DNA from: Paenibacillus alba
GTDB lineage: Bacteria > Bacillota > Bacilli > Paenibacillales > NBRC-103111
NCBI RefSeq assembly: GCF_013204855.1
Contig: NZ_JABMKZ010000006.1
Coordinates: 283,766-347,765, forward strand
Length of the DNA stretch: 64,000 bases
Direction: 5' to 3'
Shown here piece after piece: positions 16,703 through 23,707 of this stretch. The position numbers and the translations under genes were made by a program. The notes below the pieces were generated by a model, which was not told where the DNA came from, did no database searches, and saw only the letters and a program-made list of their open reading frames with translations. The stretch's first letter is position 1; every line of letters starts with the position of its first letter.

Positions 16703-17110
16703 TTACTGCTCACTACCGGGGGTGCGAGTCTTCTGCTGTTCTTGAATAAAATGCCAGAAACGAAGCATCTCGTCTCTACGTTCTTTGGGGGCATTCTTGA
16801 AATCTTTGAAGAACAAACTGACCTCCGGATCATCGACATCAACCGCATGACCGGCTCCCAAAGGTCCATCAAGCGCTTCTTCTTCCGTCGGAGCAAATCC
16901 GGCAAGCAGTAGAAGCTCGTCCTTATCAGCACTGTTAAGCGCATCGGCTAAGGCGATAACCGTTTCTCTGGATGGACTGAAGCGGTTATTTTCTATGGAG
17001 TTTATAAATGAATAACTGACACCGGATCGTTCTCCAAGCTCCCGCAGGGAATATTTGTTCTGCTGACGCAGACGCCGGATTCGAATGCCGAATTGCACCA
17101 TATCTTTCAT
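16703..17110 (-). CDS. Xre-family repressor of the tailocin
   Basis: A 135-aa regulator. The helix-turn-helix is residues 5-60 (GIRIRRLRQQNKYSLREL, GERSGVSYSFINSIENNR, SPSRETVIALADAL). A middle segment with acidic residues and a C-terminal helical part (KNAPKERRDEMLRFWHFI) follow. The start is ATG 17110, 8 bases after AAGGTGA; the frame runs to 17191 without a better site. It is divergent from the ArpU-type gene, and the gap holds three copies of a 17-bp palindrome that it probably binds. A downstream ImmA-type protease is expected to inactivate it. Confidence 0.85.
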   Translation of the reverse strand: MKDMVQFGIRIRRLRQQNKYSLRELGERSGVSYSFINSIENNRFSPSRETVIALADALNSADKDELLLLAGFAPTEEEALDGPLGAGHAVDVDDPEVSLFFKDFKNAPKERRDEMLRFWHFIQEQQKTRTPGSEQ

Positions 17111-17177
17111 CGCTTCATCACCTTGTTCTATTGTAAAGGGTTGGAGGTACAAAAAACAAGGGGGGTTAGAAAAGAAA

Positions 17178-17194
17178 GTTTTGATATTCAAAAC
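17178..17194. promoter_or_regulatory. Tailocin operator 1
   Basis: GTTTTGATATTCAAAAC, a near-perfect 17-bp palindrome. First of three in the divergent control region. Confidence 0.7.
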
Positions 17195-17198
17195 TTTT

Positions 17199-17215
17199 GT
17201 GTTGTAATTTAAAAC
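17199..17215. promoter_or_regulatory. Tailocin operator 2
   Basis: GTGTTGTAATTTAAAAC, a weaker copy 21 bp (two helical turns) from operator 1. It contains the -35 element of the rightward promoter. Confidence 0.6.
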
Positions 17216-17230
17216 AATCCGTCGTATGAT
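17202..17230 (+). promoter_or_regulatory. Rightward tailocin promoter
   Basis: TTGTAA (17202-17207), a 17-base spacer and TATGAT (17225-17230). The -35 lies inside operator 2 and the -10 ends just before operator 3, so repressor would block it. Confidence 0.65.
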
Positions 17231-17232
17231 TT

Positions 17233-17249
17233 GTTTAGAAATTCAAAAC
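17233..17249. promoter_or_regulatory. Tailocin operator 3
   Basis: GTTTAGAAATTCAAAAC, covering the expected transcription start of the rightward promoter. Confidence 0.65.
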
Positions 17250-17275
17250 GACAAATTTTAGGAGATGATCGATGA

Positions 17276-17731
17276 ATGGTTAATCGTTTTTTACATAAAG
17301 CAAATACACATATAGATCAGAAGACAACGCGCAAACGTGTGGAGAGGGTGCTTGAACTGGTCCGCATGTTCAGGTCGATTGGCGGTATGAGGAGGGAAAG
17401 GGATGCTGTTATCGGCTCGCAATCCGATCTCATCACAGCGGAAATGCCAGGTTTGTATGAGGCGGATCCAGAGGCTTACATAGCAAGTGTAAGCGCGGAG
17501 GTGGAGGAGGCTGTCTCGCGGTTGGAGCTGCAGGAGCAGGAGCTGATTCGCAAGCGCTATTTGCAAAAGGATAAGAAATTCGATTTCTTGTTGTTTCATG
17601 AATTGAATGTAAGTGAGCGCACCTACCGCCGCATTAAGGCGAAAGCGATGAGCAAGCTGGCTTATATGCTGCGGTTGGAGGTGGAGTCACGGAGCAATGA
17701 TGCCGCAGAGAGAGTGGAGGCTAGGGGATAG
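17276..17731 (+). CDS. ArpU-family phage late-gene transcriptional regulator
   Basis: A 151-aa regulator of the ArpU/Xpf kind, sigma-like activators that switch on phage structural and lysis genes. The N-terminal half is helical (RKRVERVLELVRMFRSI, then EEAVSRLELQEQELIRKRYL). The C-terminal sigma-region-4-like helix-turn-helix is LNVSERTYRRIKAKAMSKLA. ATG 17276 follows AGGAGATGATCG. It is the first rightward gene from the operator-controlled promoter and precedes the tail genes by about 340 bases, so it probably drives their expression. Length and layout match the family. Confidence 0.8.
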   Translation: MVNRFLHKANTHIDQKTTRKRVERVLELVRMFRSIGGMRRERDAVIGSQSDLITAEMPGLYEADPEAYIASVSAEVEEAVSRLELQEQELIRKRYLQKDKKFDFLLFHELNVSERTYRRIKAKAMSKLAYMLRLEVESRSNDAAERVEARG

Positions 17732-17849
17732 TAATCTAGTGGGGAGCGAACGTCATTCAGGTAGTCAAAGAGAAGCAGGTTCCAAGGATCTGACAGAAGG
17801 TTGACCGTACGTTGGCCGTTCACTCTCGATAGGGGATGGTAAGATCGTT

Positions 17850-17984
17850 GTGAAGTCAACTAGAGGAGGCGATGTTCCAGAAGAAGTTGCTTTGACAAAA
17901 AGTCCTGACTGGCGTCGAGCCGGCCTTTGGGAGGTAGCTTATGGGACGAGCCGAAGGAGTGAAAAGCGTGGTTTCGGGAAATAG
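17850..17984 (+). CDS. Possible 44-aa small protein
   Basis: GTG start after AGGGGATGG. The product is basic with a plausible composition (GGDVPEEVALTKSPDWRRAG, then LWEVAYGTSRRSEKRGFGK). No homologue comes to mind. It could be real or chance. Confidence 0.25.
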   Translation: MKSTRGGDVPEEVALTKSPDWRRAGLWEVAYGTSRRSEKRGFGK

Positions 17985-18014
17985 GCAAGTTCAGTGCTTT
18001 GAAAAGAAAAAAAT

Positions 18015-18031
18015 GTTTTGAATTTCAAAAC
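18015..18031. promoter_or_regulatory. Tailocin operator 4
   Basis: GTTTTGAATTTCAAAAC, a 17-bp palindrome of the same type as operators 1-3, 43 bases upstream of the first tail gene. It would let the repressor also silence a second promoter for the structural operon. No convincing -35/-10 pair is visible beside it. Confidence 0.7.
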
Positions 18032-18073
18032 AAACTTAAAGGATGACTGTTCGGAAAGGAGGTGAGAAAGTGA

Positions 18074-18898
18074 ATGATTAATTTGACTAATCAATTAGCG
18101 CGTTACCTTCAGTCCGAGGGCGAGGGGGTGCTGGGAAGCGACATGTTCGTGGACAGCATACCCGCTTCCCCGGATGAAGCGATCTGGTTCAACCATGTTG
18201 GCGGCAGCGCAGAATTCAAGCTAGATCCGCCGCAAAGCTGGCGTAAGCTCAGCCTGAATACGAGAAGCGCTACCTCCCAAGGTGCGCAGGATCGCATATG
18301 GAGCTGCATGAATAAGCTGCTTCATCCAAATGACGGCGTCATTAAGGTAGATGGACAGCTTTACACGGTACAAATTACAGCTCTGCCTGCTTTGCAGGAT
18401 AAGGATGCAGCGGGCAGATACGCAATGAAAACTGTGCTGATCCTTAGGCAAGTCGATTCTATCACTGAACCGTGGCTGGAAGCCATCTCCCTTTTCACAG
18501 AGACGGCCCTGGGAGCGCAGTGGCGTGTTTATCGCGGGTTCAATGGAACTTGCCGACCGAGCGTCTCATGGCAGTGCATGAACGAGCAAAGCGCCTCGTC
18601 TTCAAGAGCCGCTAATCAGCTTTCCAAGCAGTTCGTTGGGCAGATTGCAGCGAGGACGTCCAGTGAATATCAACTGGCCGCGCAGAATTTGCTGCTGGGA
18701 CTAGCTGAACATGCCAAATTGCCCATGGCTGGGTTGGGCGGCAGATGGTTAACTGTTGTGAATGCTGGCGCAGCTCTTCGGGCCGGAGATTTGTCCACAG
18801 GACTTATTACCGTTGCATTAAGCGGTACAGCCGCCGTTCCGCAAGGCGTTTTCCCACTTATAGCTGGCGTACAAACGGCAACACAAATTGAAAATTGA
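18074..18898 (+). CDS. Tail completion protein, probable fusion of two tail-terminator-type domains
   Basis: A 274-aa protein. Residues 1-130 follow the pattern of short phage minor capsid/tail-terminator proteins (LARYLQSEGEGVLGSDMFV, SIPASPDEAIWFNHVGG, PPQSWRKLSLNTRS, with a C-terminal ILRQVDSI). Residues 131-274 form a second unit of the same size (EPWLEAISLFTETALGAQWR, RPSVSWQCM, then LITVALSG) typical of the XkdJ-position protein. In PBSX-like phages two separate genes precede the sheath; here they seem joined. The ATG follows a very strong AAAGGAGGTGAGAAAG. Likely role: capping the tube and sheath, which in a tailocin also fixes tail length. Confidence 0.6.
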   Translation: MINLTNQLARYLQSEGEGVLGSDMFVDSIPASPDEAIWFNHVGGSAEFKLDPPQSWRKLSLNTRSATSQGAQDRIWSCMNKLLHPNDGVIKVDGQLYTVQITALPALQDKDAAGRYAMKTVLILRQVDSITEPWLEAISLFTETALGAQWRVYRGFNGTCRPSVSWQCMNEQSASSSRAANQLSKQFVGQIAARTSSEYQLAAQNLLLGLAEHAKLPMAGLGGRWLTVVNAGAALRAGDLSTGLITVALSGTAAVPQGVFPLIAGVQTATQIEN

Positions 18899-18909
18899 GG
18901 TGATCGATT

Positions 18910-19128
18910 TTGAAACAAAGCACGAAGCAAACAAGCGGTAAACCAGAAAATACTGCTGAAGCCACTTTATATAGCAAAGATGAGCTAATCACGCACTCGC
19001 AAGCTTTATTTGCCAGCCAGCCAGAAGTGCTGATCGGCGCTCTGCATGGCTGCGAAGAGAACGAATTTACGATTGAAGCAGCGAATCAACGCATTCAAAA
19101 CTTTTTACAAAGGAAGGTGCTTGCATAA
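18910..19128 (+). CDS. Small tail-module protein upstream of sheath
   Basis: A 72-aa protein, start TTG 18910 after GAGGTGATC. The C-terminal half (YSKDELITHSQALFASQPEV, then ALHGCEENEFTIEAANQRI) matches the short proteins found just before the sheath gene in PBSX-like tails. Its stop overlaps the sheath start, so they are coupled. Function unknown. Confidence 0.65.
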   Translation: MKQSTKQTSGKPENTAEATLYSKDELITHSQALFASQPEVLIGALHGCEENEFTIEAANQRIQNFLQRKVLA

Positions 19129-20591
19129 TGGCAGGTGGAACTTGGAGTGGGACGGATCGTCCGGTATTGCCGGGTTTTTATATGAATTTTGAGGCGGCAG
19201 CGTTAAGCGCTATTGAGCCTGGCGGGCAAGGCGTAGTAGCTATCCCGGTGAAGGCGAACTGGGGCGCGGTGCGGCAGTTTGTGGAAATTACAAGTGAGCA
19301 AGGCATCTATGATGCTTATGGGGTTGATCAAGGGGATACGGCTACGGCGCCGGTTGTATTGAAGCTGGCTTTGCTCGGCAAGCCGAAAAAGCTGCTCGCT
19401 TATCGAATCGCGGATACAGCAGCGGCCAAAGCAAGTGTGACCCTGAAGGACTCGGCGGCGGCTAATGTATTGAAGCTTACTGCCAAATACGAGGGTACAC
19501 GGGGCAATAACTTCTCTGTCATCGTACAGACGAATGCGGTGGATGGGACCAAAAAAGACCTCAAGCTGCTGGAAGGCACAGCAGTTCTGAAGGTGTTCAC
19601 GTTCTCCGGCAGCACCATCCAAGCGGCAGCAGATGCGATGAATCAGGATGCCAGTAACGTATGGCTGACAGCATCGGTGCTTGCTCCAGGGAGTGGCACA
19701 CTCGCGCCAGTTGCAGGCAGCGCATTAACAGGGGGCAACTCCGGTATCAGCGCTATCGCTTCCACCGATTATGTGAATGCGCTCAGCGCGCTTGAAACCC
19801 AGCAATTCCATGTTGTAGCGCTGGATGGGTTATCGGATGCGAGCATTCAAGCTTCGACGGTTGCGTGGACGACGCGTTTGCGCAGCGAAGGCAGAGGCAT
19901 TGTAACGGTGCTGGGCGGTTCAGCCGCCGACGATATCGCGGCCGATGCGGTCAGCCGAGCAACAGCGCGAAGCGCAGCTTTCAATCACGAAGCGATCGTG
20001 AACGTGGGAGCTGGGGCGATTTTGGCAGGGACGAGCTATAGCTCAGCGTATATTTCCGCCTATGTCGCCGGCCTCATCGCGGGTCAGAAACTGAGTGAAT
20101 CGACGACCTATGCGGCAGCGCCATTCAGTGACGTGACACGCCGCTGGACGCGGAGCGAGCAGGAAACAGCCGTGAAGAACGGGGTCTTCCTTTTGTACCA
20201 TGACGGTCAGAAAGTGAAGGCGCTTCGCGGGATGAATGCTTTGGTCAGCTTGCGTCAGGGACAGAGCGCGGCTTGGAAGAAAATCCGCACGATTCGTGTA
20301 ATGGATACGATTAACAACGATTTGCTCCGCACGGCGGAAGACAGCTATATCGGCAAAGTAAACAACACAGAAGAAGGGCGACTGGCGCTGGTGGAAGCGG
20401 CTAAGCAGTACATGCAGACATTGGCTCAAGCGGGTGTGATTGAAGCAGCCGATTTCGATGTTTACTTGAATCCGGCCTACTATGGTACAGGTTCGGTGCT
20501 GACGCCGGCTGCCGACCAAGTGTACATCAAATGGGAAGCGAAGCTGACGGATGTGATGGAACAAATTTTTGGCACATTTACCGTAAATTAA
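19128..20591 (+). CDS. xkdK: Contractile tail sheath protein, XkdK-like
   Basis: A 487-aa sheath subunit, the contractile outer cylinder that drives the tube through the target envelope. The N-terminus RPVLPGFYMNFEAAALSAI and GGQGVVAIPVKANWG are typical of the XkdK/Firmicute sheath family. The C-terminal domain carries the conserved sheath core (WKKIRTIRVMDTINNDLLRT, IGKVNNTEEGRLALVEAAKQ, VYIKWEAKLTDVMEQIFGTF). Full length for the family. It overlaps the upstream small gene and is followed 12 bases later by the tube gene. Its presence proves a myovirus-type rather than a flexible tail. Confidence 0.92.
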   Translation: MAGGTWSGTDRPVLPGFYMNFEAAALSAIEPGGQGVVAIPVKANWGAVRQFVEITSEQGIYDAYGVDQGDTATAPVVLKLALLGKPKKLLAYRIADTAAAKASVTLKDSAAANVLKLTAKYEGTRGNNFSVIVQTNAVDGTKKDLKLLEGTAVLKVFTFSGSTIQAAADAMNQDASNVWLTASVLAPGSGTLAPVAGSALTGGNSGISAIASTDYVNALSALETQQFHVVALDGLSDASIQASTVAWTTRLRSEGRGIVTVLGGSAADDIAADAVSRATARSAAFNHEAIVNVGAGAILAGTSYSSAYISAYVAGLIAGQKLSESTTYAAAPFSDVTRRWTRSEQETAVKNGVFLLYHDGQKVKALRGMNALVSLRQGQSAAWKKIRTIRVMDTINNDLLRTAEDSYIGKVNNTEEGRLALVEAAKQYMQTLAQAGVIEAADFDVYLNPAYYGTGSVLTPAADQVYIKWEAKLTDVMEQIFGTFTVN

Positions 20592-20603
20592 GGGGGACTA
20601 GCG

Positions 20604-21014
20604 ATGAGTTTAGATGCGAGCAGAGTTATTTTAGGGACATATGGTCAGGTATTTATTGCAGGTGTATGGCAAACGAATTTTAACCATTTGGAAGCCAATG
20701 TGGAAATTCAGAAGAAAGAATTGAACCTGGCCGGCGACCCTTGGGTACGCCACAAGAAAGGCGCAATGAAGGGAACGGGAACGATGAGCGGGTTCAAAGT
20801 GACCAGCGATATGATTGCCCGCGGATTCGATAAATTCAGTCTCGTTTCCAAATTAAACGATCCCGATGCTTATGGCTTTGAGCGGATTACCTTGAATAAT
20901 GTCATGCTGGACAAGCTTCAGCTGGCGAATTGGACGGCCGGCGAGGAAGTCAAAGAAGAGGTTGCTTTCACATTCGAAGGCTACACACTGAATGACCCGA
21001 TCAGGGGTATCTAA
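20604..21014 (+). CDS. xkdM: Tail tube protein, XkdM-like
   Basis: A 136-aa inner tube subunit. Family signs are the start ASRVILGTYGQVFIAGVWQT, the middle KKELNLAGDPWVRHKKGAM and the end EVAFTFEGYTLNDPIRGI. The length matches XkdM. It forms the rigid tube extruded on contraction. ATG 20604 follows AAGGGGGAC. The gene order sheath-tube-chaperone is that of PBSX. Confidence 0.92.
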   Translation: MSLDASRVILGTYGQVFIAGVWQTNFNHLEANVEIQKKELNLAGDPWVRHKKGAMKGTGTMSGFKVTSDMIARGFDKFSLVSKLNDPDAYGFERITLNNVMLDKLQLANWTAGEEVKEEVAFTFEGYTLNDPIRGI

Positions 21015-21032
21015 AAGAGGAGGAACGCGATC

Positions 21033-21425
21033 ATGTTAACGGATGAACAAATTTTGCAAAAGCTGCTCGACGCAGATCAATTGCCAGAAAAGACGGTGAC
21101 CCTTTCAAGGGTCGGCGTCCCGATTATTTTGCGCGGATTAACTGGGAAGCAGGTGTTTGCGCTGCGTGAGCGCTGCACGGAACGTTCGGATCGCCGGGGT
21201 GTGCACACGGACCGATTGGATGAAGAGCAGTTCAACGTCGCGCTGATTGCTGCCGCCACCGTGTCCCCTAACTGGGGGGACTCGAGGCTGCTGACGAAGT
21301 ATCAGGCCAGCTCCGGCGAGGAAGTGATCAAGCGGATTTTGCTCGCAGGCGAGCTGTCCGCGCTTGGGGATGAAGTGCTGGACCTGAGCGGTTTCAACAC
21401 AACGCTGGATGAAGTAAAAAACTAA
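21033..21425 (+). CDS. xkdN: Tail assembly chaperone, short form (XkdN-like)
   Basis: A 130-aa protein between tube and tape measure, matching the lambda gpG-type chaperones that hold the tape measure during assembly. Visible: TDEQILQKLLDADQLPEKTV, GLTGKQVFALRERC and a C-terminal YQASSGEEVIKRILLAGELS. The frame 0 product ends at TAA 21423-21425, directly after a slippery heptamer, and a -1 shift yields a longer form (see 21422-21601). ATG 21033 follows AGAGGAGGAAC. Confidence 0.85.
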   Translation: MLTDEQILQKLLDADQLPEKTVTLSRVGVPIILRGLTGKQVFALRERCTERSDRRGVHTDRLDEEQFNVALIAAATVSPNWGDSRLLTKYQASSGEEVIKRILLAGELSALGDEVLDLSGFNTTLDEVKN

Positions 21426-21446
21426 TTGCCTCCGGGGGGCTCCCGG
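21416..21446 (+). promoter_or_regulatory. Programmed -1 frameshift signal
   Basis: The heptamer A AAA AAC (21416-21422) sits in the correct X XXY YYZ phase of the chaperone frame, one codon before its stop. Ten bases downstream CCGGG (21432-21436) can pair with CCCGG (21442-21446) around a 5-base loop, a plausible stimulatory hairpin. Confidence 0.75.
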
Positions 21447-21601
21447 CGATGCTCCATGCGATGTGGACGCGTCACCATCTGCGCCCCGGAGCATTCTGGA
21501 AGCTGCCTCGCGGTGAGCAGCAATTCCTGCTCGCCAGCTTGGAACTCGAGCTGGAGCAGGAACAGGCGCTGCAGCGAGAGCGCGATCGCGCAAGGAGGTG
21601 A
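21422..21601 (+). CDS. Tail assembly chaperone, frameshifted extension (gpT-like)
   Basis: The -1 frame is open from the slippery site to TGA 21599-21601, adding 59 residues to give a 189-aa fusion. The extension reads GLPAMLHAMWTRHHLRPGAF then WKLPRGEQQFLLASLELELE and ends Arg-rich, which is typical of the T domain that contacts the tape measure in gpGT-type chaperones. It has no start codon with a ribosome binding site of its own, which supports expression by frameshift. The tape measure ribosome binding site overlaps its end. Confidence 0.75.
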   Translation, partial: LIASGGLPAMLHAMWTRHHLRPGAFWKLPRGEQQFLLASLELELEQEQALQRERDRARR

Positions 21602-21606
21602 GAGCG

Positions 21607-23064
21607 ATGAGTGATACCGTACTAGTTGGCAATATGGCCAAAATGATGGCTGCGCAGGATCGATTGCGCAGTATGGTGGACCGAACGGGCGCATCAACGA
21701 GGCGTCTGGAAGATATGTTCGGCAAGGCTGCTGAGGCCAGCGCAAGATTAAGTCAGATTACCGCCAGACCGACGATTGCGATCAGGGATTATTTCTCCTT
21801 CGTGATTGACCGCCTGCTGCTGCAATTGGCGGATTTGCGCCACACGAAGGTGGATTTGAAGCTGATGCTGGGTGAGGACATCCTCAGGAATGCTAAGCAG
21901 CTTCGCGATTTGTTGAAGGGGCTGGGCGGCAGTTTATCCATTGACGTGGAGGCGAAGGGAGCGGCTAAAGCGTCGGCTTCCGCTTCGGCATCCGTAACGA
22001 TGCTGAGCGTGACGACCAAACCGGATACGAACCCTATTGATACGTGGATTGATCGAATTCTGAAAATCGCCGAGGCGATTAAGGCTTTGGGGGAGGCCTT
22101 CCAAGCTTTTGGCGCAGGCTTTAAAAGTTTCGCACAGGGGATCAAAATCCTCAAGGAATTGTTTACGGGAAAAGGCAAGCAGCCTGCAGCAGATAAAACC
22201 AAGCCGAAGGCAGGCGGGAAGACCGATCCTTGCGCCAAGGAGAAGACGAAGTGCAAGGGCGGGGATAAGACGAAGTGCAAGGGCGGAAATAAAACAAAGT
22301 CCAAAGCAGGTTCGAAAACGAAGTGCAAAGGCGGCAGCAAAACCAGATCGCAGACAAGCGATGCTGCATCGAAAAGCAAGTCGAAGGCCAATAAAGCGGA
22401 AGTCAGAGCAGGGGAAAGAGCACGTGGAACTCCTCCGCCGGCGCCTGCCGCCTCAGATGTGATACCGGAAGGAAATCCGGCAGCTCCGCAAGGAGGGCGC
22501 TTGGGCAAGTTGTTCAAGAAAGGCTCCAAGCTGATGAAAATGGGTGGAAAAGTGGTGAAGCCGCTCGGTATCGCACTATCAGCCGTAGATATTTTGACCT
22601 CCGACAATAAGGCGGCCGCAGCCATTCAAGCAGGTTCAGGTGCAGCGGGGACTGCACTCGGGGCAGCCATAGGCTCATTCATTTTGCCAGGTGTAGGGAC
22701 TGCCGTTGGTGGTATTGTTGGCGGTTGGCTCGGCGATAAAGCGGGCTCCTATATTAATGATAAATTGTTTGGGAATAAGGATGCCTCTCAGGATCAGGAG
22801 TCCAAGACGGATCTGCTGCCTGCGGGTCGCGAGTCAGCGGCTGCTGATCCCTTGCAAGCGAATACTTCAGGAGGAAACGGGGGTAGTCAGGAGGCTGCAC
22901 CGCCTAACCAATATGAGATTACGGTGGACGGGATCACGATTAATTTTCCCAAAGAAGAAGTGAATGAGGAAGAGTTGGCCCTCACCATCGGGCATCAAAT
23001 CGCCTCGCAAATCAATGCGGCCATTCAAAATCGCGTAGAGAACGGAGGGGGCGCTTATGGCTGA
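21607..23064 (+). CDS. Small tape measure protein with repeat and glycine-zipper segments
   Basis: A 485-aa protein in the tape measure position; start ATG 21607 after AGGAGGTGAGAGCG (the frame also allows GTG 21598). The N-terminal 180 residues are helical and rich in basic/acidic heptads (MVDRTGASTRRLEDMFGKAA). Residues 213-252 are five 8-residue repeats of the type KTKCKGGD. About residues 340-384 form a glycine-rich hydrophobic hairpin (AAIGSFILPGVGTAVGGIVG) able to enter a membrane. The C-terminus (QYEITVDGITINFP) matches PBSX-type XkdO ends. XkdO is roughly 1,300 residues, so this is very short and predicts a short tail. The role is inferred mainly from position. Confidence 0.7.
   Translation: MSDTVLVGNMAKMMAAQDRLRSMVDRTGASTRRLEDMFGKAAEASARLSQITARPTIAIRDYFSFVIDRLLLQLADLRHTKVDLKLMLGEDILRNAKQLRDLLKGLGGSLSIDVEAKGAAKASASASASVTMLSVTTKPDTNPIDTWIDRILKIAEAIKALGEAFQAFGAGFKSFAQGIKILKELFTGKGKQPAADKTKPKAGGKTDPCAKEKTKCKGGDKTKCKGGNKTKSKAGSKTKCKGGSKTRSQTSDAASKSKSKANKAEVRAGERARGTPPPAPAASDVIPEGNPAAPQGGRLGKLFKKGSKLMKMGGKVVKPLGIALSAVDILTSDNKAAAAIQAGSGAAGTALGAAIGSFILPGVGTAVGGIVGGWLGDKAGSYINDKLFGNKDASQDQESKTDLLPAGRESAAADPLQANTSGGNGGSQEAAPPNQYEITVDGITINFPKEEVNEEELALTIGHQIASQINAAIQNRVENGGGAYG
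22243..22362 (+). repeat. Five 24-bp in-frame tandem repeats in tape measure gene
   Basis: Each unit encodes Lys-Thr-Lys/Arg-Cys/Ser-Lys/Gln-X-Gly/Ser-X. Units start at 22243, 22267, 22291, 22315 and 22339. Copy number change would keep the frame and alter protein length in 8-residue steps. Confidence 0.8.
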
Positions 23065-23707
23065 TAAACAGATGGATTTTACGCTGGAAGATCCAAGCGG
23101 ATTGAAACTCCATTTCCCTGTCAATCCGTCCGAGGTGAACATTCGCCGGGACAAAAGCTTTGAAACGATCACGATTATTCGTGGCGGTGAGCTGGATGTA
23201 CCGCAAGGAGTGAAGGTGAAGGAAATTGCCTTCTCCTCCTTTTTTCCGGCGGATTATGATGCCAGCTACTGCAAGTATAAACCGCTGCCTAATCCACAAA
23301 CGGCGATGAATCAGTTGAATACGTGGATGGAGAGCCAGGAACCGCTGCGGCTGATTATTACGGAAACCGATGTGAATGTGCTGGTCATGCTTTCGGCGCA
23401 TAACAGCAGCTTCAGGGGCGGCGAGCCGGGCGATGTGTATTTTGATGTGACGTTTCGTACATGGAATGACTATAAAGTAAGAACATTGGATGAGCGGTTG
23501 GGCAGCTCAGGTGGGGAGGCGCGTTCTGATATTAAACCGGTGCCTCCTACTTATAAGGTCAAGTCAGGCGATTCTCTATGGGCTATTGCCAAAATGAATC
23601 TAGGCTCCGGCGGCCGTTGGCGGGAGATTTATGAAGCTAATCGTGGAATTATCGGCGATAATCCCGATTTGATTCAGCCTGATCAAGAGTTGGTGATGCC
23701 CGGATGA
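23057..23707 (+). CDS. xkdP: LysM baseplate/tail protein, XkdP-like
   Basis: A 216-aa protein overlapping the tape measure gene by 8 bases. Residues 1-140 are the conserved N-terminal domain (MDFTLEDPSGLKLHFPVNPS, GELDVPQGVKVKEIAFSSFF). A C-terminal LysM motif lies at about 165-216 (YKVKSGDSLWAIAKMNLGSG, NPDLIQPDQELVMP), which in phage tails anchors near the baseplate hub and may touch peptidoglycan. Full length for XkdP. The next gene overlaps by ATGA. Confidence 0.88.
   Translation: MADKQMDFTLEDPSGLKLHFPVNPSEVNIRRDKSFETITIIRGGELDVPQGVKVKEIAFSSFFPADYDASYCKYKPLPNPQTAMNQLNTWMESQEPLRLIITETDVNVLVMLSAHNSSFRGGEPGDVYFDVTFRTWNDYKVRTLDERLGSSGGEARSDIKPVPPTYKVKSGDSLWAIAKMNLGSGGRWREIYEANRGIIGDNPDLIQPDQELVMPG

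Larger units (their letters stand above)
17732..18073 (+). other. Gap between ArpU-type regulator and tail genes
   Basis: A 342-base stretch in the place where PBSX-type phages keep terminase, portal, protease and capsid genes. I see no remains of them. It holds a possible 44-aa ORF at 17850, an alternative 26-aa ORF at 17941-18021, and operator 4 at its right end. Target sequence for the ArpU-type activator may be here but cannot be read by eye. Confidence 0.4.

Noticed and set aside
21426..21614. 62-aa ORF after the chaperone gene
   Set aside because: Wrong frame; composition is Ser/Cys/Arg noise, while the -1 frame gives a convincing T-domain extension.
21789..22625. 278-aa minus-strand ORF opposite the tape measure
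   Set aside because: It is the shadow of a GC-skewed repeat-rich gene; no ribosome binding site or family pattern.
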